The position numbers and the translations under genes were made by a program. DNA of 64,000 nt from Halobacillus salinus (lineage in GTDB: Bacteria > Bacillota > Bacilli > Bacillales > Halobacillaceae), in assembly GCF_004684905.1 (NCBI RefSeq), contig NZ_SRJC01000005.1, positions 96,767 through 160,766 on the forward strand. Direction: 5' to 3'. How positions within the stretch are numbered: position 1 is the first letter of the stretch; each line of letters opens with the position of its first letter. This document shows positions 52,146 to 62,406 of this stretch, piece after piece. Under the pieces are notes generated by a model. The model searched no databases, was not told the origin of the DNA, and saw only the letters and a list, made by a program, of their open reading frames with translations.

Positions 52146-55100
52146 TTGAACTTTAAGAAGACCTTAATCCTGATGTTTATTTTTCTTTTAGCCTTTTCAA
52201 ACTCGGCGTTTGCAGCAGTAGGTACAATCAGCGACAAAAAAGTCCAGGATTCAGAACCTAAGCAAGCCGTCAAGGTGACAAAAGGTGACATTCAAAAGGG
52301 CGAGAACGAAAAAACATATGCTCCGAACGATAAAGTTCGAGTCATTGTCGAATTGGAAGACAAACCGACTATTTATTCTGCACAAAGCTTAGGAAAAAGC
52401 TACAACGAACTATCTGAATCTAACAAAAAGAAACTCCGTACAGCGGCATTAGATGCTCAAGAGAAAGTAAAGGAATCCATAGAAGATACAGCGATTTCAA
52501 TGGATTATGAAGAAAACTTCACAACGATTTTTAATGGATTCAGCGGTACTATACCTTACAAATCCATTAAAGCGATCGAAAATCTATCAAACGTCGGAAA
52601 AGTACATATTACAAATGAATATGAGCGTCCGACAGAAAAACCTGAGATGCGCTATAGTAAAGAGCTGGTCAATGCCCAGCAAACTTGGCAGGACTATGGC
52701 TATAAAGGGGAAGGGATGACTGTCGCGGTAATCGATACCGGCATCGATCCGGATCATAGAGATATGATCTTGAGTGATGAGACGGAACCTGAACTAACGA
52801 AAGAGGAAGTTAACGAGTATATCAAAGTTAACGATTTAGGCGGTAAGTATTTCACAGAAAAAGTTCCGTATGGCTTTAACTATGCGGATGAAAACGATAC
52901 TGTCCTAGACCTTGGCCCGGATGCTAGTGAACACGGTATGCACGTATCAGGTACTGTTGGAGCGAACGGGGACGAGGACAACGGTGGAATTAAAGGTGTG
53001 GCACCGGAAGCTCAAATCCTCGGGATGAAGGTTTTCGGTAACGATCCTGAAATGCCATCGACTTATGGAGACATCTATATCAAAGCTCTTGATGATGCGA
53101 TTCAGCTTGGAGCGGACGTCATCAACATGAGTCTTGGCTCTACGGCTAGCTTCGTTAATGAGAATGACCCAGAACAACAAGCAATTGCCAATGCGGTAGA
53201 TAATGGCGTCATGATGGCCATTTCCGCTGGTAACTCTGCGAAATTAGGTGAAGGCTGGGCGAATCCTCTTGCCTCTAACCCGGATACTGGTGTCGTAGGC
53301 GCACCAGGTTTGACACCTGAATCTTTGCAAGTGGCATCACTTGAGAATGAATACTTGATGCTAAGTGCTTTTGATACGAAGATCGATGGAGAAATGGGAG
53401 ACCCTGTCGCATTCTTATCAGCAAGTGATGTCTCACCAACTACACTAGAAGGATACAATGAAGTCGTTTATGCTGGTCTTGGTCGAGTGCCTGGTGACTC
53501 ACCTGATAATCCAGACGCAAACGACTTCGAAGGGGTAGACGTTGATGGAAAGATTGCACTGATCCAGCGTGGAGAAGCACCTTTCGTTGCAAAAACGTTG
53601 AATGCTCAAGAACGCGGTGCAATTGGCGTCATTATTTTCAACAATCGTGATGGTTATGTGAGTATGGCTTCGACTTCAGACGTTAAAATTCCACAGCTAT
53701 TCGTTCTAGAACAACCAGGAACTAAGCTGATGGAAGATATTCAAGCTGATAAAAAGGTTGAAATTGCGTTCCAGGGTAACGAAGTGAAATCTAAAAACCC
53801 TGAGAGCGGAAAAATGTCCAGCTTCACTTCATGGGGAGTGACGCCGAACTTGAATTTCAAACCTGAAATTACAGCACCAGGTGGAAACATCCTTTCCACA
53901 TTACAAGATGACGAGTACGGATTGATGAGTGGTACATCTATGGCGGCTCCGCACGTCGCAGGTGGTTCTGCCCTCGTTCTACAACGTGTTGACGAAGAGT
54001 TTGGAGTGACTGGTTCAGAACGTGTTCAAGTCGCGAAGAATATTATGATGAACACATCTGCTCTTCAAATGGACAAGGGTACCTACAATGACGGTCTCAA
54101 GTTTGGTCTTCCTTACTCTCCTCGTAGAGCGGGAGCTGGACTGATGGATTTACACGCAGCGATGGATACACCAGTTATCGCAACGGATAATGAAACAGGC
54201 GTAGGTAAAGTCGCTCTGAAAGAAATGGGAGACAAAGAATCGTTTACTGTGACGCTTGAGAACGTAAGTGACGAAAGTGCCGTTTATAACGTAGACGGTA
54301 CGGTTCAGACAGACTTGGCTTTCTCTCCGGATGACGGCCTACCGGTTGCTATTCAAGGAGAAGCACAAGGAATCTATAAAGCTGGAACAATATCAGAAGA
54401 GGCACCTTTTACGGGCGAATTTCCGATAGAAGTCACTTCAACTAACGGTTCTAAAGTGAAGGATGACTATCAAGTGATTGTGCCAGCGAACTCCAAGGTA
54501 GATGTTGAAGTTTCTATCGACCTGTCTAATACAGTTGAGTGGGCGTACAATGTTCCTCTAGAAGAAGTATTCGAAAATGGTCACTTCGTGGAAGGGTTCG
54601 TAACGTTCACAGATCCGAATGATACCAACCCTGCACTGAATGTGCCATATGTCGGATTCCACGGCGATTGGGACGATGCTCCTGTCGTAGATGGAACGAT
54701 TTATGAAGATACAAACACGTCATTCTATGGCCAAACAGCTCTATTAACTTTGAGCGGTCAGATTCTTGGTGTCGATCCATTCCTAGGTGAAGAGGCACTG
54801 CTTGAAGGGGAAGAAGATCATATCGCTTTCTCTCCTAATGGAGACGAATCATACGATGAAACATTCCCTAACATGTCCTTACTTCGTAATGCGAAGGAAG
54901 TAGAATTCAATGTGTTGGATAAAGACGGTAATGAACTACGTACAATCTACACAATGGATGAAGTGCGTAAGAATTACTATGATTCTGGAGCAGCACCAGC
55001 AAGTGACGCATACGTTCAAGCATCATGGGATGGTAAAGTGGACGGAGAAGTAGTAGAAGACGGGCAATATTTCTATGAAATCAAATCCGTCATCGACTAT

Positions 55101-56498
55101 CCAGATGCCGAATGGCAGTCTAAGACAATTCCTGTCCAAGTCGATACGAAAACACCTGAGCTGGAAGTATCCTACAATGCTGATAAAGGCGAAGTAGAAT
55201 GGGATGCAATCGATTCTGGTGTGGGATTATCTCACTTCGATATTGTAGTGAACGGAGACAGTGTTCTGGACAAGCCTCTAGGGCCTGACGCTGATTCTTA
55301 CAAGTTCGATAAACTGGACGGTGTCAAGAATGTGAAAGTTGTTGCGCATGACTATGCTGGAAATGCTGTAACGGCTTCTGCTTTCCAAGGCGAAGACGAT
55401 ACGATTCCTGCTATTACAGCGCTGACTCCTGAAGCGTTGACGGTAACCAATGAAAAAGAAGTAGAAGTACTAGGTTACGTTCAAGATGACTCGAATGTAG
55501 AAAAACTTACAATTGATGGAAAAGAAGCGAAGCTGAACTGGGATGAAGCAAACAAACGTTACAACTTCTCAGAGACGCTTAAGTTCAAGAAAGATGGCGT
55601 GAAACAGATCGAGTTCTATGCTGTTGATGATCAAGGAAATGAGATTTCCTTCAAACGTAAGTTCATGGTAGATTCAACAGGGCCTGAGCTTTCCGTTGAA
55701 GGACCTCATGTAACGGATAAAGCGGAAGCGACACTCGACTTCTCTATGATGGACAACTTTGATGACCTTCGCTTGTTCGTTAATGGCGATGAAGCATACA
55801 AGCATGTATTCAAAGAGCCATTCAAGATGAGAAACATCGATAAGACGTATGAGCATACCGTCAAATTGAAAGACGGACGCAATACTTTCGAGATCGAGCT
55901 CGTCGACTTTGGTGGAAATGTTACGAAGAAAATGATCACGATCTACCGTTCTGAGGAAGCACCGAAAGACTTTGATGACGTCTCCAATAATTTTTGGGGC
56001 AAAGAAGCGATTGAGAAATTAAATGTCGCTGGTGTCATCAACGGTTATCCGAACGGAGACTTCGGAATCAACGATAAGATCAAACGTGCTGATGCGGCTG
56101 CGATGATCGTACGTGCCTTGGACCTTGACACGGACAATCCTAAAGATCCAGGATTTAAAGACGTGAAGAAAGGTGACTACATGTACGAAGAGATTGCAGC
56201 AATCAAGGAAGCCGGTATCATGAATGGTTCTCCTGATGGCACATTCGGTTCGAAGGACAACTTGAAACGTTCCGAAATGGCTAAGATTGTGGTCGAAGCT
56301 TACGACCTTACTGGAGGCCAAGACGATCGATTCAAAGATGTGCCACTAGACCACTGGGCGCAAGAGTATATCAATACTCTGGCTGCGAACAAGGTTACCA
56401 TCGGATATCCGGATGGTACGTTCAAGCCGAATAACAAAACGACTCGTTCAGAGTTCGCGATGTTCCTAGTTCGTGCAGAGGATGACCGTTTCAAATAA
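52146..56498 (+). CDS. Large cell-surface subtilase (Vpr/lactocepin-like) with PA, Ig-like and SLH domains
   Basis: 1450 residues. TTG at 52146 follows AGAGGAGG with an 8-nt spacer and opens a signal peptide (LILMFIFLLAFSNSAFAAVG). Then an I9 propeptide (VRVIVELEDKPTIYSAQSL), and an S8 domain with Asp in MTVAVIDTGIDPDHRDM, His in EHGMHVSGTVGANG and Ser in GLMSGTSMAAPHVAGGSALV. A PA domain is inserted before the Ser (IALIQRGEAPFVAKTLN, GAIGVIIFNNRDGY). From about 700 come Fn3/Ig-like modules, including a FlgD-like AFSPNGDESYDETFPNMSLL. Three SLH repeats end it (about 1285-1445). It would digest proteins outside the cell while bound to the wall polymer. Confidence 0.92.
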   Translation: MNFKKTLILMFIFLLAFSNSAFAAVGTISDKKVQDSEPKQAVKVTKGDIQKGENEKTYAPNDKVRVIVELEDKPTIYSAQSLGKSYNELSESNKKKLRTAALDAQEKVKESIEDTAISMDYEENFTTIFNGFSGTIPYKSIKAIENLSNVGKVHITNEYERPTEKPEMRYSKELVNAQQTWQDYGYKGEGMTVAVIDTGIDPDHRDMILSDETEPELTKEEVNEYIKVNDLGGKYFTEKVPYGFNYADENDTVLDLGPDASEHGMHVSGTVGANGDEDNGGIKGVAPEAQILGMKVFGNDPEMPSTYGDIYIKALDDAIQLGADVINMSLGSTASFVNENDPEQQAIANAVDNGVMMAISAGNSAKLGEGWANPLASNPDTGVVGAPGLTPESLQVASLENEYLMLSAFDTKIDGEMGDPVAFLSASDVSPTTLEGYNEVVYAGLGRVPGDSPDNPDANDFEGVDVDGKIALIQRGEAPFVAKTLNAQERGAIGVIIFNNRDGYVSMASTSDVKIPQLFVLEQPGTKLMEDIQADKKVEIAFQGNEVKSKNPESGKMSSFTSWGVTPNLNFKPEITAPGGNILSTLQDDEYGLMSGTSMAAPHVAGGSALVLQRVDEEFGVTGSERVQVAKNIMMNTSALQMDKGTYNDGLKFGLPYSPRRAGAGLMDLHAAMDTPVIATDNETGVGKVALKEMGDKESFTVTLENVSDESAVYNVDGTVQTDLAFSPDDGLPVAIQGEAQGIYKAGTISEEAPFTGEFPIEVTSTNGSKVKDDYQVIVPANSKVDVEVSIDLSNTVEWAYNVPLEEVFENGHFVEGFVTFTDPNDTNPALNVPYVGFHGDWDDAPVVDGTIYEDTNTSFYGQTALLTLSGQILGVDPFLGEEALLEGEEDHIAFSPNGDESYDETFPNMSLLRNAKEVEFNVLDKDGNELRTIYTMDEVRKNYYDSGAAPASDAYVQASWDGKVDGEVVEDGQYFYEIKSVIDYPDAEWQSKTIPVQVDTKTPELEVSYNADKGEVEWDAIDSGVGLSHFDIVVNGDSVLDKPLGPDADSYKFDKLDGVKNVKVVAHDYAGNAVTASAFQGEDDTIPAITALTPEALTVTNEKEVEVLGYVQDDSNVEKLTIDGKEAKLNWDEANKRYNFSETLKFKKDGVKQIEFYAVDDQGNEISFKRKFMVDSTGPELSVEGPHVTDKAEATLDFSMMDNFDDLRLFVNGDEAYKHVFKEPFKMRNIDKTYEHTVKLKDGRNTFEIELVDFGGNVTKKMITIYRSEEAPKDFDDVSNNFWGKEAIEKLNVAGVINGYPNGDFGINDKIKRADAAAMIVRALDLDTDNPKDPGFKDVKKGDYMYEEIAAIKEAGIMNGSPDGTFGSKDNLKRSEMAKIVVEAYDLTGGQDDRFKDVPLDHWAQEYINTLAANKVTIGYPDGTFKPNNKTTRSEFAMFLVRAEDDRFK

Positions 56499-56533
56499 GA
56501 TTAAATTCTAATCTTGAATAAGAAACAATTAAG

Positions 56534-56569
56534 CTGAGGTCGGATGTATTCCGACCTCAGTTCTTTTTT
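56534..56569 (+). terminator. Hairpin terminator
   Basis: CTGAGGTCGG at 56534-56543 pairs with CCGACCTCAG at 56551-56560, then TTCTTTTTT. Confidence 0.9.
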
Positions 56570-56790
56570 ATACTGTTAACTATTCTAGTCAGATAAAGTC
56601 TAAGAACCGACAAATCTATTTACTTAGTGATGATGGATTACTATAATTGGAAATGTAGTTAATAAGAAGAAGTGGTTTCATAAGAGTGTTTTTCTATTAA
56701 AGGGTTTAACGGGCATGTTAAAAGAGAATACAACAGAAGTGTTCGTTAAAGAATGCACAGTAAAATTCAATACTTTAGGAGATGAAGTCA

Positions 56791-58437
56791 GTGAAGAAGT
56801 ACACCGGACATTTTATCATTATCGTCCTACTTGCGGTGGTCAGCTTTCCACTAGCCACTTTTGCAGGTGAGAAGGAAGAGCGAATGATGATTGGTTTTGA
56901 AAATTCAATAGACCTTACCGTTCTTGAAGGAAAGCCTCATCAATTAATACATACATATGACAATATTAATGCAATTTCTGTGAACATGGATACTTCCTAC
57001 ATAAATGAGTTGAGAAACACCCCTAAGGTTGCGTGGGTGGAAAAAGATCGAAAAGTGAACGCGACCCAACAAAAAAAGAGTTGGGGGTATGAAGCAACAG
57101 GAGTAACAACATCGAACTCGCTTTCTTTGAGTGGGGATGGTGTGAAGGTAGCTGTTATTGATACCGGTATCCATCAGGACCACCCAGACTTGAATATAGC
57201 TGGAGGCGTCAACTTCGTTGAGGATGGAAAGTCATATGAAGATGACAATGGCCATGGAACCCATGTGGCTGGTATCATTAATGCTCAAGACAACGGAATC
57301 GGAACTGTCGGAGTAGCACCTGCGGCTCAGTTGTACGCTGTTAAGTCTCTTGATGCGGATGGAATAGGAAACCAAACGGATGTCATAGCCGGAATAGAGT
57401 GGGCGATCGATCATGACGTAGACATCATCAACTTAAGCCTGACGTCCCCGTATCCTTCGAAAACGCTAAAGACTATGGTCGACAAAGCTCACGATGCAGG
57501 GGTTTTCATCGTGGCGGCTTCTGGAAACGATCGAACAGGTGACGGTCAACTGACAGATGACGTCATGTTCCCAGGAAGGTATGACAATGTCATCAGTGTC
57601 GGAGCGGTGACGGAGGAAAAAAAGAAGGCGAGTTACTCTTACCAAGGAGAGTCTTTGGATTTTGTTGCCCCAGGAGACCAAATCTACAGTACATACATCG
57701 GGGAAAACAGTAGCGCTTATACATATTTGAGCGGAACATCGATGTCCTCCCCATATGTAGCAGGTGCACTTGCCCTTTATCAGGAACTTTATCCTGAATA
57801 TACTGATGAAGAAATCAAAGGGTTGTTGATCGAACAAGCTGAGGACCTTGGTAAAGAGGGACGAGATGACAGTTACGGAGACGGACTTGTCCACTCCCCG
57901 ACAAGTTATTTCACAGATATAACATACAGTGATTGGTACTTGGATTTCGTTAATGACCTGAGCGAGAAAGAATGGATTACGGGTTACCCGGACGATACTT
58001 TCCGCCCAGAGAAAGAGATTACAAGACAGGAAGTTGTAACGCTTGTAGGACGTTCTCTTGATTTGGACGGGAAGAAGAGAGGTGCAAATTTCGAAGACGT
58101 TCATGCGTGGAACTATGGCTCGGGATTCATAGATTCCGCTGAAGACGAAGGAATCCTGACAGGATACCCAGACGGTACATTCCGACCGAATGAGTCCATT
58201 ACACGAGGTGATGTAGCCTTGATCATCTACCGTGCATTTGATGTTGAGAAATCAGAAGGGCAGGATTTCAAAGACGTCATAGATTCCCGTTATTACTCAG
58301 AAGCGATTCAGTCGTTAGCAAAAGAGGAAATATTAACAGGATATCGAGGAGGAGAAGAATTCAAACCGGAAGATCCGATTACAAGAGCTGAATTCTCTAC
58401 CATCCTATCTAAAACAGTTGATCCTGAATTGAGATAA
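56791..58437 (+). CDS. Subtilisin-like serine protease (S8) with C-terminal SLH domains, paralog of 38612
   Basis: 548 residues. Signal peptide (FIIIVLLAVVSFPLATFAGE), propeptide, S8 domain with Asp in KVAVIDTGIHQDHPDLNIAG, His in DDNGHGTHVAGIINAQDNGI and Ser in YLSGTSMSSPYVAGALALYQ, and three SLH repeats (EWITGYPDDTFRPEKEITRQ, EGILTGYPDGTFRPNESITR). It follows the 38612 gene closely in length and in S8 core. The start region is also shared: AGGAG directly abuts an ATG (56782), and a GTG (56791) lies 9 nt on, so GTG is chosen. The Rossmann-like SD arrangement suggests a duplication that included the 5' end. Confidence 0.9.
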   Translation: MKKYTGHFIIIVLLAVVSFPLATFAGEKEERMMIGFENSIDLTVLEGKPHQLIHTYDNINAISVNMDTSYINELRNTPKVAWVEKDRKVNATQQKKSWGYEATGVTTSNSLSLSGDGVKVAVIDTGIHQDHPDLNIAGGVNFVEDGKSYEDDNGHGTHVAGIINAQDNGIGTVGVAPAAQLYAVKSLDADGIGNQTDVIAGIEWAIDHDVDIINLSLTSPYPSKTLKTMVDKAHDAGVFIVAASGNDRTGDGQLTDDVMFPGRYDNVISVGAVTEEKKKASYSYQGESLDFVAPGDQIYSTYIGENSSAYTYLSGTSMSSPYVAGALALYQELYPEYTDEEIKGLLIEQAEDLGKEGRDDSYGDGLVHSPTSYFTDITYSDWYLDFVNDLSEKEWITGYPDDTFRPEKEITRQEVVTLVGRSLDLDGKKRGANFEDVHAWNYGSGFIDSAEDEGILTGYPDGTFRPNESITRGDVALIIYRAFDVEKSEGQDFKDVIDSRYYSEAIQSLAKEEILTGYRGGEEFKPEDPITRAEFSTILSKTVDPELR

Positions 58438-58780
58438 GGGGACAGGCACCTTGTCCCAGCTGCGTAATCAAACGGGTGACTCTACTATAGAGTCACCCGT
58501 TTTTTGATGTTTTATAGGGAAGCGAAGAAGGGACAAAGTGCTAGGCCAGACTTATAAGTGACGAATTGGTGGCTATCTATTCTTGAAAGGTCAAATATCC
58601 CCTCTCTCAGTGACAAAAGTCAGGGTGATTAATTGCAAAATGTCCGATATAGACCTTCTATCTGCCAAAATTGCCTTTAATCTCATTCAATATGTAAGTG
58701 AGGCGCCTTCTATCTGACGAAAACAGAACCCTACACTAACGAAACGTCACAGAAAAAAGAGGGACAGATGCCCTGTCCCC
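58438..58780. repeat. Inverted GGGGACA repeat pair around a terminator, second set
   Basis: GGGGACAGGCACCTTGTCCC at 58438-58457 starts directly after the protease stop codon, and GGGACAGATGCCCTGTCCCC at 58761-58780 ends 10 nt before the ldh stop codon. The pair brackets the terminator at 58472-58505 and about 250 nt of otherwise featureless sequence. Confidence 0.7.
58472..58505 (+). terminator. Hairpin terminator after the SLH subtilase
   Basis: ACGGGTGACTCTA at 58472-58484 pairs with TAGAGTCACCCGT at 58488-58500, followed by TTTTT. Confidence 0.92.
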
Positions 58781-58790
58781 CCCAACTCCA

Positions 58791-59795
<1,005 letters not shown>

Positions 59796-59799
59796 TTAT

Positions 59800-59828
59800 A
59801 TTATGAACTCTACAGATCTGGAAGTCAA
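59800..59828 (-). promoter_or_regulatory. ldh promoter
   Basis: On the minus strand TTGACT (59828-59823) and CATAAT (59805-59800) are 17 nt apart, between the two Rex sites. Confidence 0.75.
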
Positions 59829-59836
59829 TATTTAGA

Positions 59837-59854
59837 TTGTGAATTACTTCACAA
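59837..59854. promoter_or_regulatory. Rex operator 2 of ldh
   Basis: A second identical TTGTGAATTACTTCACAA, upstream of the -35 box. The centres of the two sites are 59 bp apart. Confidence 0.85.
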
Positions 59855-60050
59855 TCTAATGGTAATTTATAGAACTAGTGTGATATCAAAGGGGGGACAG
59901 CGGTGGAAAACTTATAAATTATAGATTTTGTTGAAAACAACTACGTTCATTCCGGGAACTTATATACTACAAACATGAAGCTGGCCTTCGTCTATAGTAC
60001 GTTGCATATGGTGTTTTCTTTATTACACATGTAAATACAATTAACTTTAA

Positions 60051-60078
60051 AAAAAGAGAGCACGTATTATGTGCTCCC
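60051..60078 (-). terminator. Hairpin terminator for the 60101 gene
   Basis: On the minus strand GAGCAC and GTGCTC arms are followed by a long T-run (A-run at 60049-60055 on the plus strand). Confidence 0.75.
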
Positions 60079-60100
60079 TTCTCATAGTATAAAATACTTA

Positions 60101-62074
60101 TTATTCGTTTATCTCTTCAAATACAGCAGTAATACTTTTATTCCGGTCCATTACAACCGATGATGATGCACCGCCATTAATTGCGCCATGCCATCCAGTA
60201 AATTTCCACCCTTGTGAGGGAACGGCTTGAACTGAAATTGAGTCCCCCGATTTTGCACTAGAAGAAGAAACTTGTACACTTCCTTTTCCTACGACAGAAG
60301 TGGAAAGGGAATAGGTAACAGGATTCGGTTCAGGCTTTGGTTCAGGCTTTGGTTCAGGCTTTGGTTCAGGCTTTGGTTCAGGCTTTGGTTCAGGCTCTGG
60401 TTCAGGCTCTGGTTCAGGCTCAGGCTTTTTCTCGAAAGTAGCGGACAATGAGCGGTTTCCGTTCATTGTTATGGTTATATTTCTTGATGTGCTGCCAGTG
60501 CTCCATTTTTTGAATATCCAACCATCTGACGGAATGGCTGACATATTAATAGACGTACCTGATTCAAAAGAACTGCCTGATTTGCTTTTTTGGATACTAC
60601 CTTTACCGTTTTTACTTAGGTATAAACGGTATTTGAATGGTTCTGTTTCTGTTGTAGAGTCCTCATCTTCCACTTCTTCGATGGGTTCAAATATTGCCGT
60701 GATGGATTTGTCTGCGTCCATAGTTAATCGGATGTCGGTTTCTGAATCTGAGTAAGATCCTTCCCAACGTACAAATCGCCATCCTTCATCAGCACGTGCG
60801 CGTAGGGATACATTCGATCCTTTGTCATAGCTGGTTGCAAGTGAGTCGCGTACAATCCGTCCTTCTCCGCGAACAGACAAGTTCAAATCATAAGTAAGTG
60901 GTTGAAAGACTGCTGTAACTGTCATGGACCCTTCTACAGTACTGTTGATCGAGTCGTCCGTCTCGTTGATGTCAACGTCACCTTCCCAACGCACGAATTC
61001 CCAGCCATCATCAGCTACTGCTTCAAAAGTAACTTTTTCTCCAGTTTCATATGAATCTTTCTTTGGGAATACGGTAGCAGTCCCATTCCCTTGAGCGCTC
61101 GTCTCAATGATGTTTTCTTGACCTTGTATTTTTACCTTGAGTTGTTTCTCTAGTCCCTGGTAGACGAACAACAGAGTATCGATACCTTCTTCCTGAGCAT
61201 CTAATGTAACTTTGTTCTCTGTTGAAGAAGGAGTGATTTCCACTAAGCCTTCTTCTGTTGTCCACTCTGGCGAAACGTCCATCTCTCTACCAGATGCATC
61301 TTTACCTACATAAGTTAAAGTAACCGATTCACCAGCAGAGAGGGGCTCAAGTTTCTTCGGCGTAAAGATGACCTCGTTTAGCACTTGATTCGCTACTTCG
61401 ATTTCAATAGTTTTAGAGAATGAATCGCGCTGTACAGTAATATCGGTTGTTCCGATTTTAGTAGCAGAAAACAACCAAGTATTAGCCGTTTCTGATTCAC
61501 TAAGGGTACCAATATCAGTATCTTCAATTCGCCAGTTTCCGTTCAATTTGATTTGATCCCCTTCTTCATTCTCCCAGATAAGAGACAACTCCCTATTGTA
61601 TCCTTTTTGGACCAAGGGTTGTTTGAGGTTAATATGGACTTTACTATATATATCATCCTTTTTTCTCTCGAAATCCCCATCCGTATTAAACTGTTCTCCT
61701 CTTTCCAATGTATCTAATGCTTCTGCTGGTTGATTTTCTTCTATGTACATGTCTGATAATAGCAAATAGTGAGAAGACACCTTTGGGAGAACATTGATTC
61801 CTTCTTTTAATAACTTAATGGCATTCTCTCGCTTTGAGATCGCTATGTAGGATTGAGCCAGCTCAAAACGAGCCTCTGGATAGGTCGCTTCCATTTCTAG
61901 TACTCGTTCATATAATTTAATGCTTTCTTGGTAATCCTTTTGTTCGAATGCCTTTTTTGCATCTTCGTACACTTCATCTACAGTATCTGCCTTGACGTTA
62001 TTCATTGAAAAGAATATTGTGGCAGAGATGGCTGCGAGTCCTAGTGTAGCTATTAGGACGTATAATTTATTCAT
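60101..62074 (-). CDS. Secreted TPR protein with Ig-like and InlB-type B repeats
   Basis: 657 residues. N-terminal hydrophobic segment (YVLIATLGLAAISATIFFSM, ending near VKADT) is a signal or anchor. Three TPR units occupy about 32-135 (EDAKKAFEQKDYQESIKLYE, ARFELAQSYIAISKRENAIK). Two Ig/BIG-like stretches follow (about 150-325). Then four divergent InlB B-repeats of about 70 residues, each with a GxG..xG and GWxFxxW pattern (DGWEFVRWEGDVDINE, EGWRFVRWEGSYSDSE, DGWIFKKWSTGSTSRN, QGWKFTGWHGAINGG). A PEPE/PEPK linker sits before the last repeat. No SLH, LPXTG or lipobox was seen. Binding partner unknown. Confidence 0.8.
   Translation of the reverse strand: MNKLYVLIATLGLAAISATIFFSMNNVKADTVDEVYEDAKKAFEQKDYQESIKLYERVLEMEATYPEARFELAQSYIAISKRENAIKLLKEGINVLPKVSSHYLLLSDMYIEENQPAEALDTLERGEQFNTDGDFERKKDDIYSKVHINLKQPLVQKGYNRELSLIWENEEGDQIKLNGNWRIEDTDIGTLSESETANTWLFSATKIGTTDITVQRDSFSKTIEIEVANQVLNEVIFTPKKLEPLSAGESVTLTYVGKDASGREMDVSPEWTTEEGLVEITPSSTENKVTLDAQEEGIDTLLFVYQGLEKQLKVKIQGQENIIETSAQGNGTATVFPKKDSYETGEKVTFEAVADDGWEFVRWEGDVDINETDDSINSTVEGSMTVTAVFQPLTYDLNLSVRGEGRIVRDSLATSYDKGSNVSLRARADEGWRFVRWEGSYSDSETDIRLTMDADKSITAIFEPIEEVEDEDSTTETEPFKYRLYLSKNGKGSIQKSKSGSSFESGTSINMSAIPSDGWIFKKWSTGSTSRNITITMNGNRSLSATFEKKPEPEPEPEPEPEPKPEPKPEPKPEPKPEPKPEPNPVTYSLSTSVVGKGSVQVSSSSAKSGDSISVQAVPSQGWKFTGWHGAINGGASSSVVMDRNKSITAVFEEINE
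60327..60422 (-). repeat. 12-bp tandem repeat encoding a Pro-Glu/Lys linker
   Basis: Eight units of GGTTCAGGCTTT (plus-strand reading; the last three are variants ending in TCT or TCA). On the coding strand they give PEPK and PEPE units, 32 residues in all, between the third and fourth InlB-type repeats. Slippage would change the linker by four residues at a time without a frameshift. Confidence 0.9.
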
Positions 62075-62349
62075 TCAACACACACCTTCCCTCCATTACT
62101 TAATGACTCTATTATACATGTTTCGAGTAATAATATGGTTAGGTAGTTTACTATTATTTAAAGAAATATAAAAATTCAACGATGATATTGTATAATAGTA
62201 GTTTCTAAAGTGGTTAAGAGTGAAGTGTTATAGCGGAAGATTAATCAAGACACTTAGGTTGAAATAATCAGGGCTATCTATTGATTTTTTGTGGAATCGT
62301 GTTAAACTTTGTTAAAGTTAAGAAAACCTATGTTCACAATGTAGCCATA

Positions 62350-62358
62350 TGCTATAAT
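62350..62358 (+). promoter_or_regulatory. Extended -10 promoter element ahead of the YveK-like gene
   Basis: TGCTATAAT is an extended -10 (TGnTATAAT), 49 nt before the ATG. A -35 such as TGTTCA at 62331-62336 is weak. The rest of 62075-62349 is AT-rich with no gene. Confidence 0.55.
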
Positions 62359-62406
62359 GTGACTGACTCTATTAAAAATCGACAGGAAAGAGAGGGAAAT
62401 CCAAAT

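Noticed and set aside
57466..58104. A 212-codon frame antisense to the SLH subtilase
   Set aside because: It mirrors the coding strand of a conserved protease and has no recognisable features.
59975..60034. A 19-codon frame between ldh and the TPR gene
   Set aside because: No SD and no supporting signals.
60327..60422. A short tandem array that could be taken for a CRISPR
   Set aside because: Units are 12 bp without spacers and lie in frame within a coding region, giving a PEPK linker.
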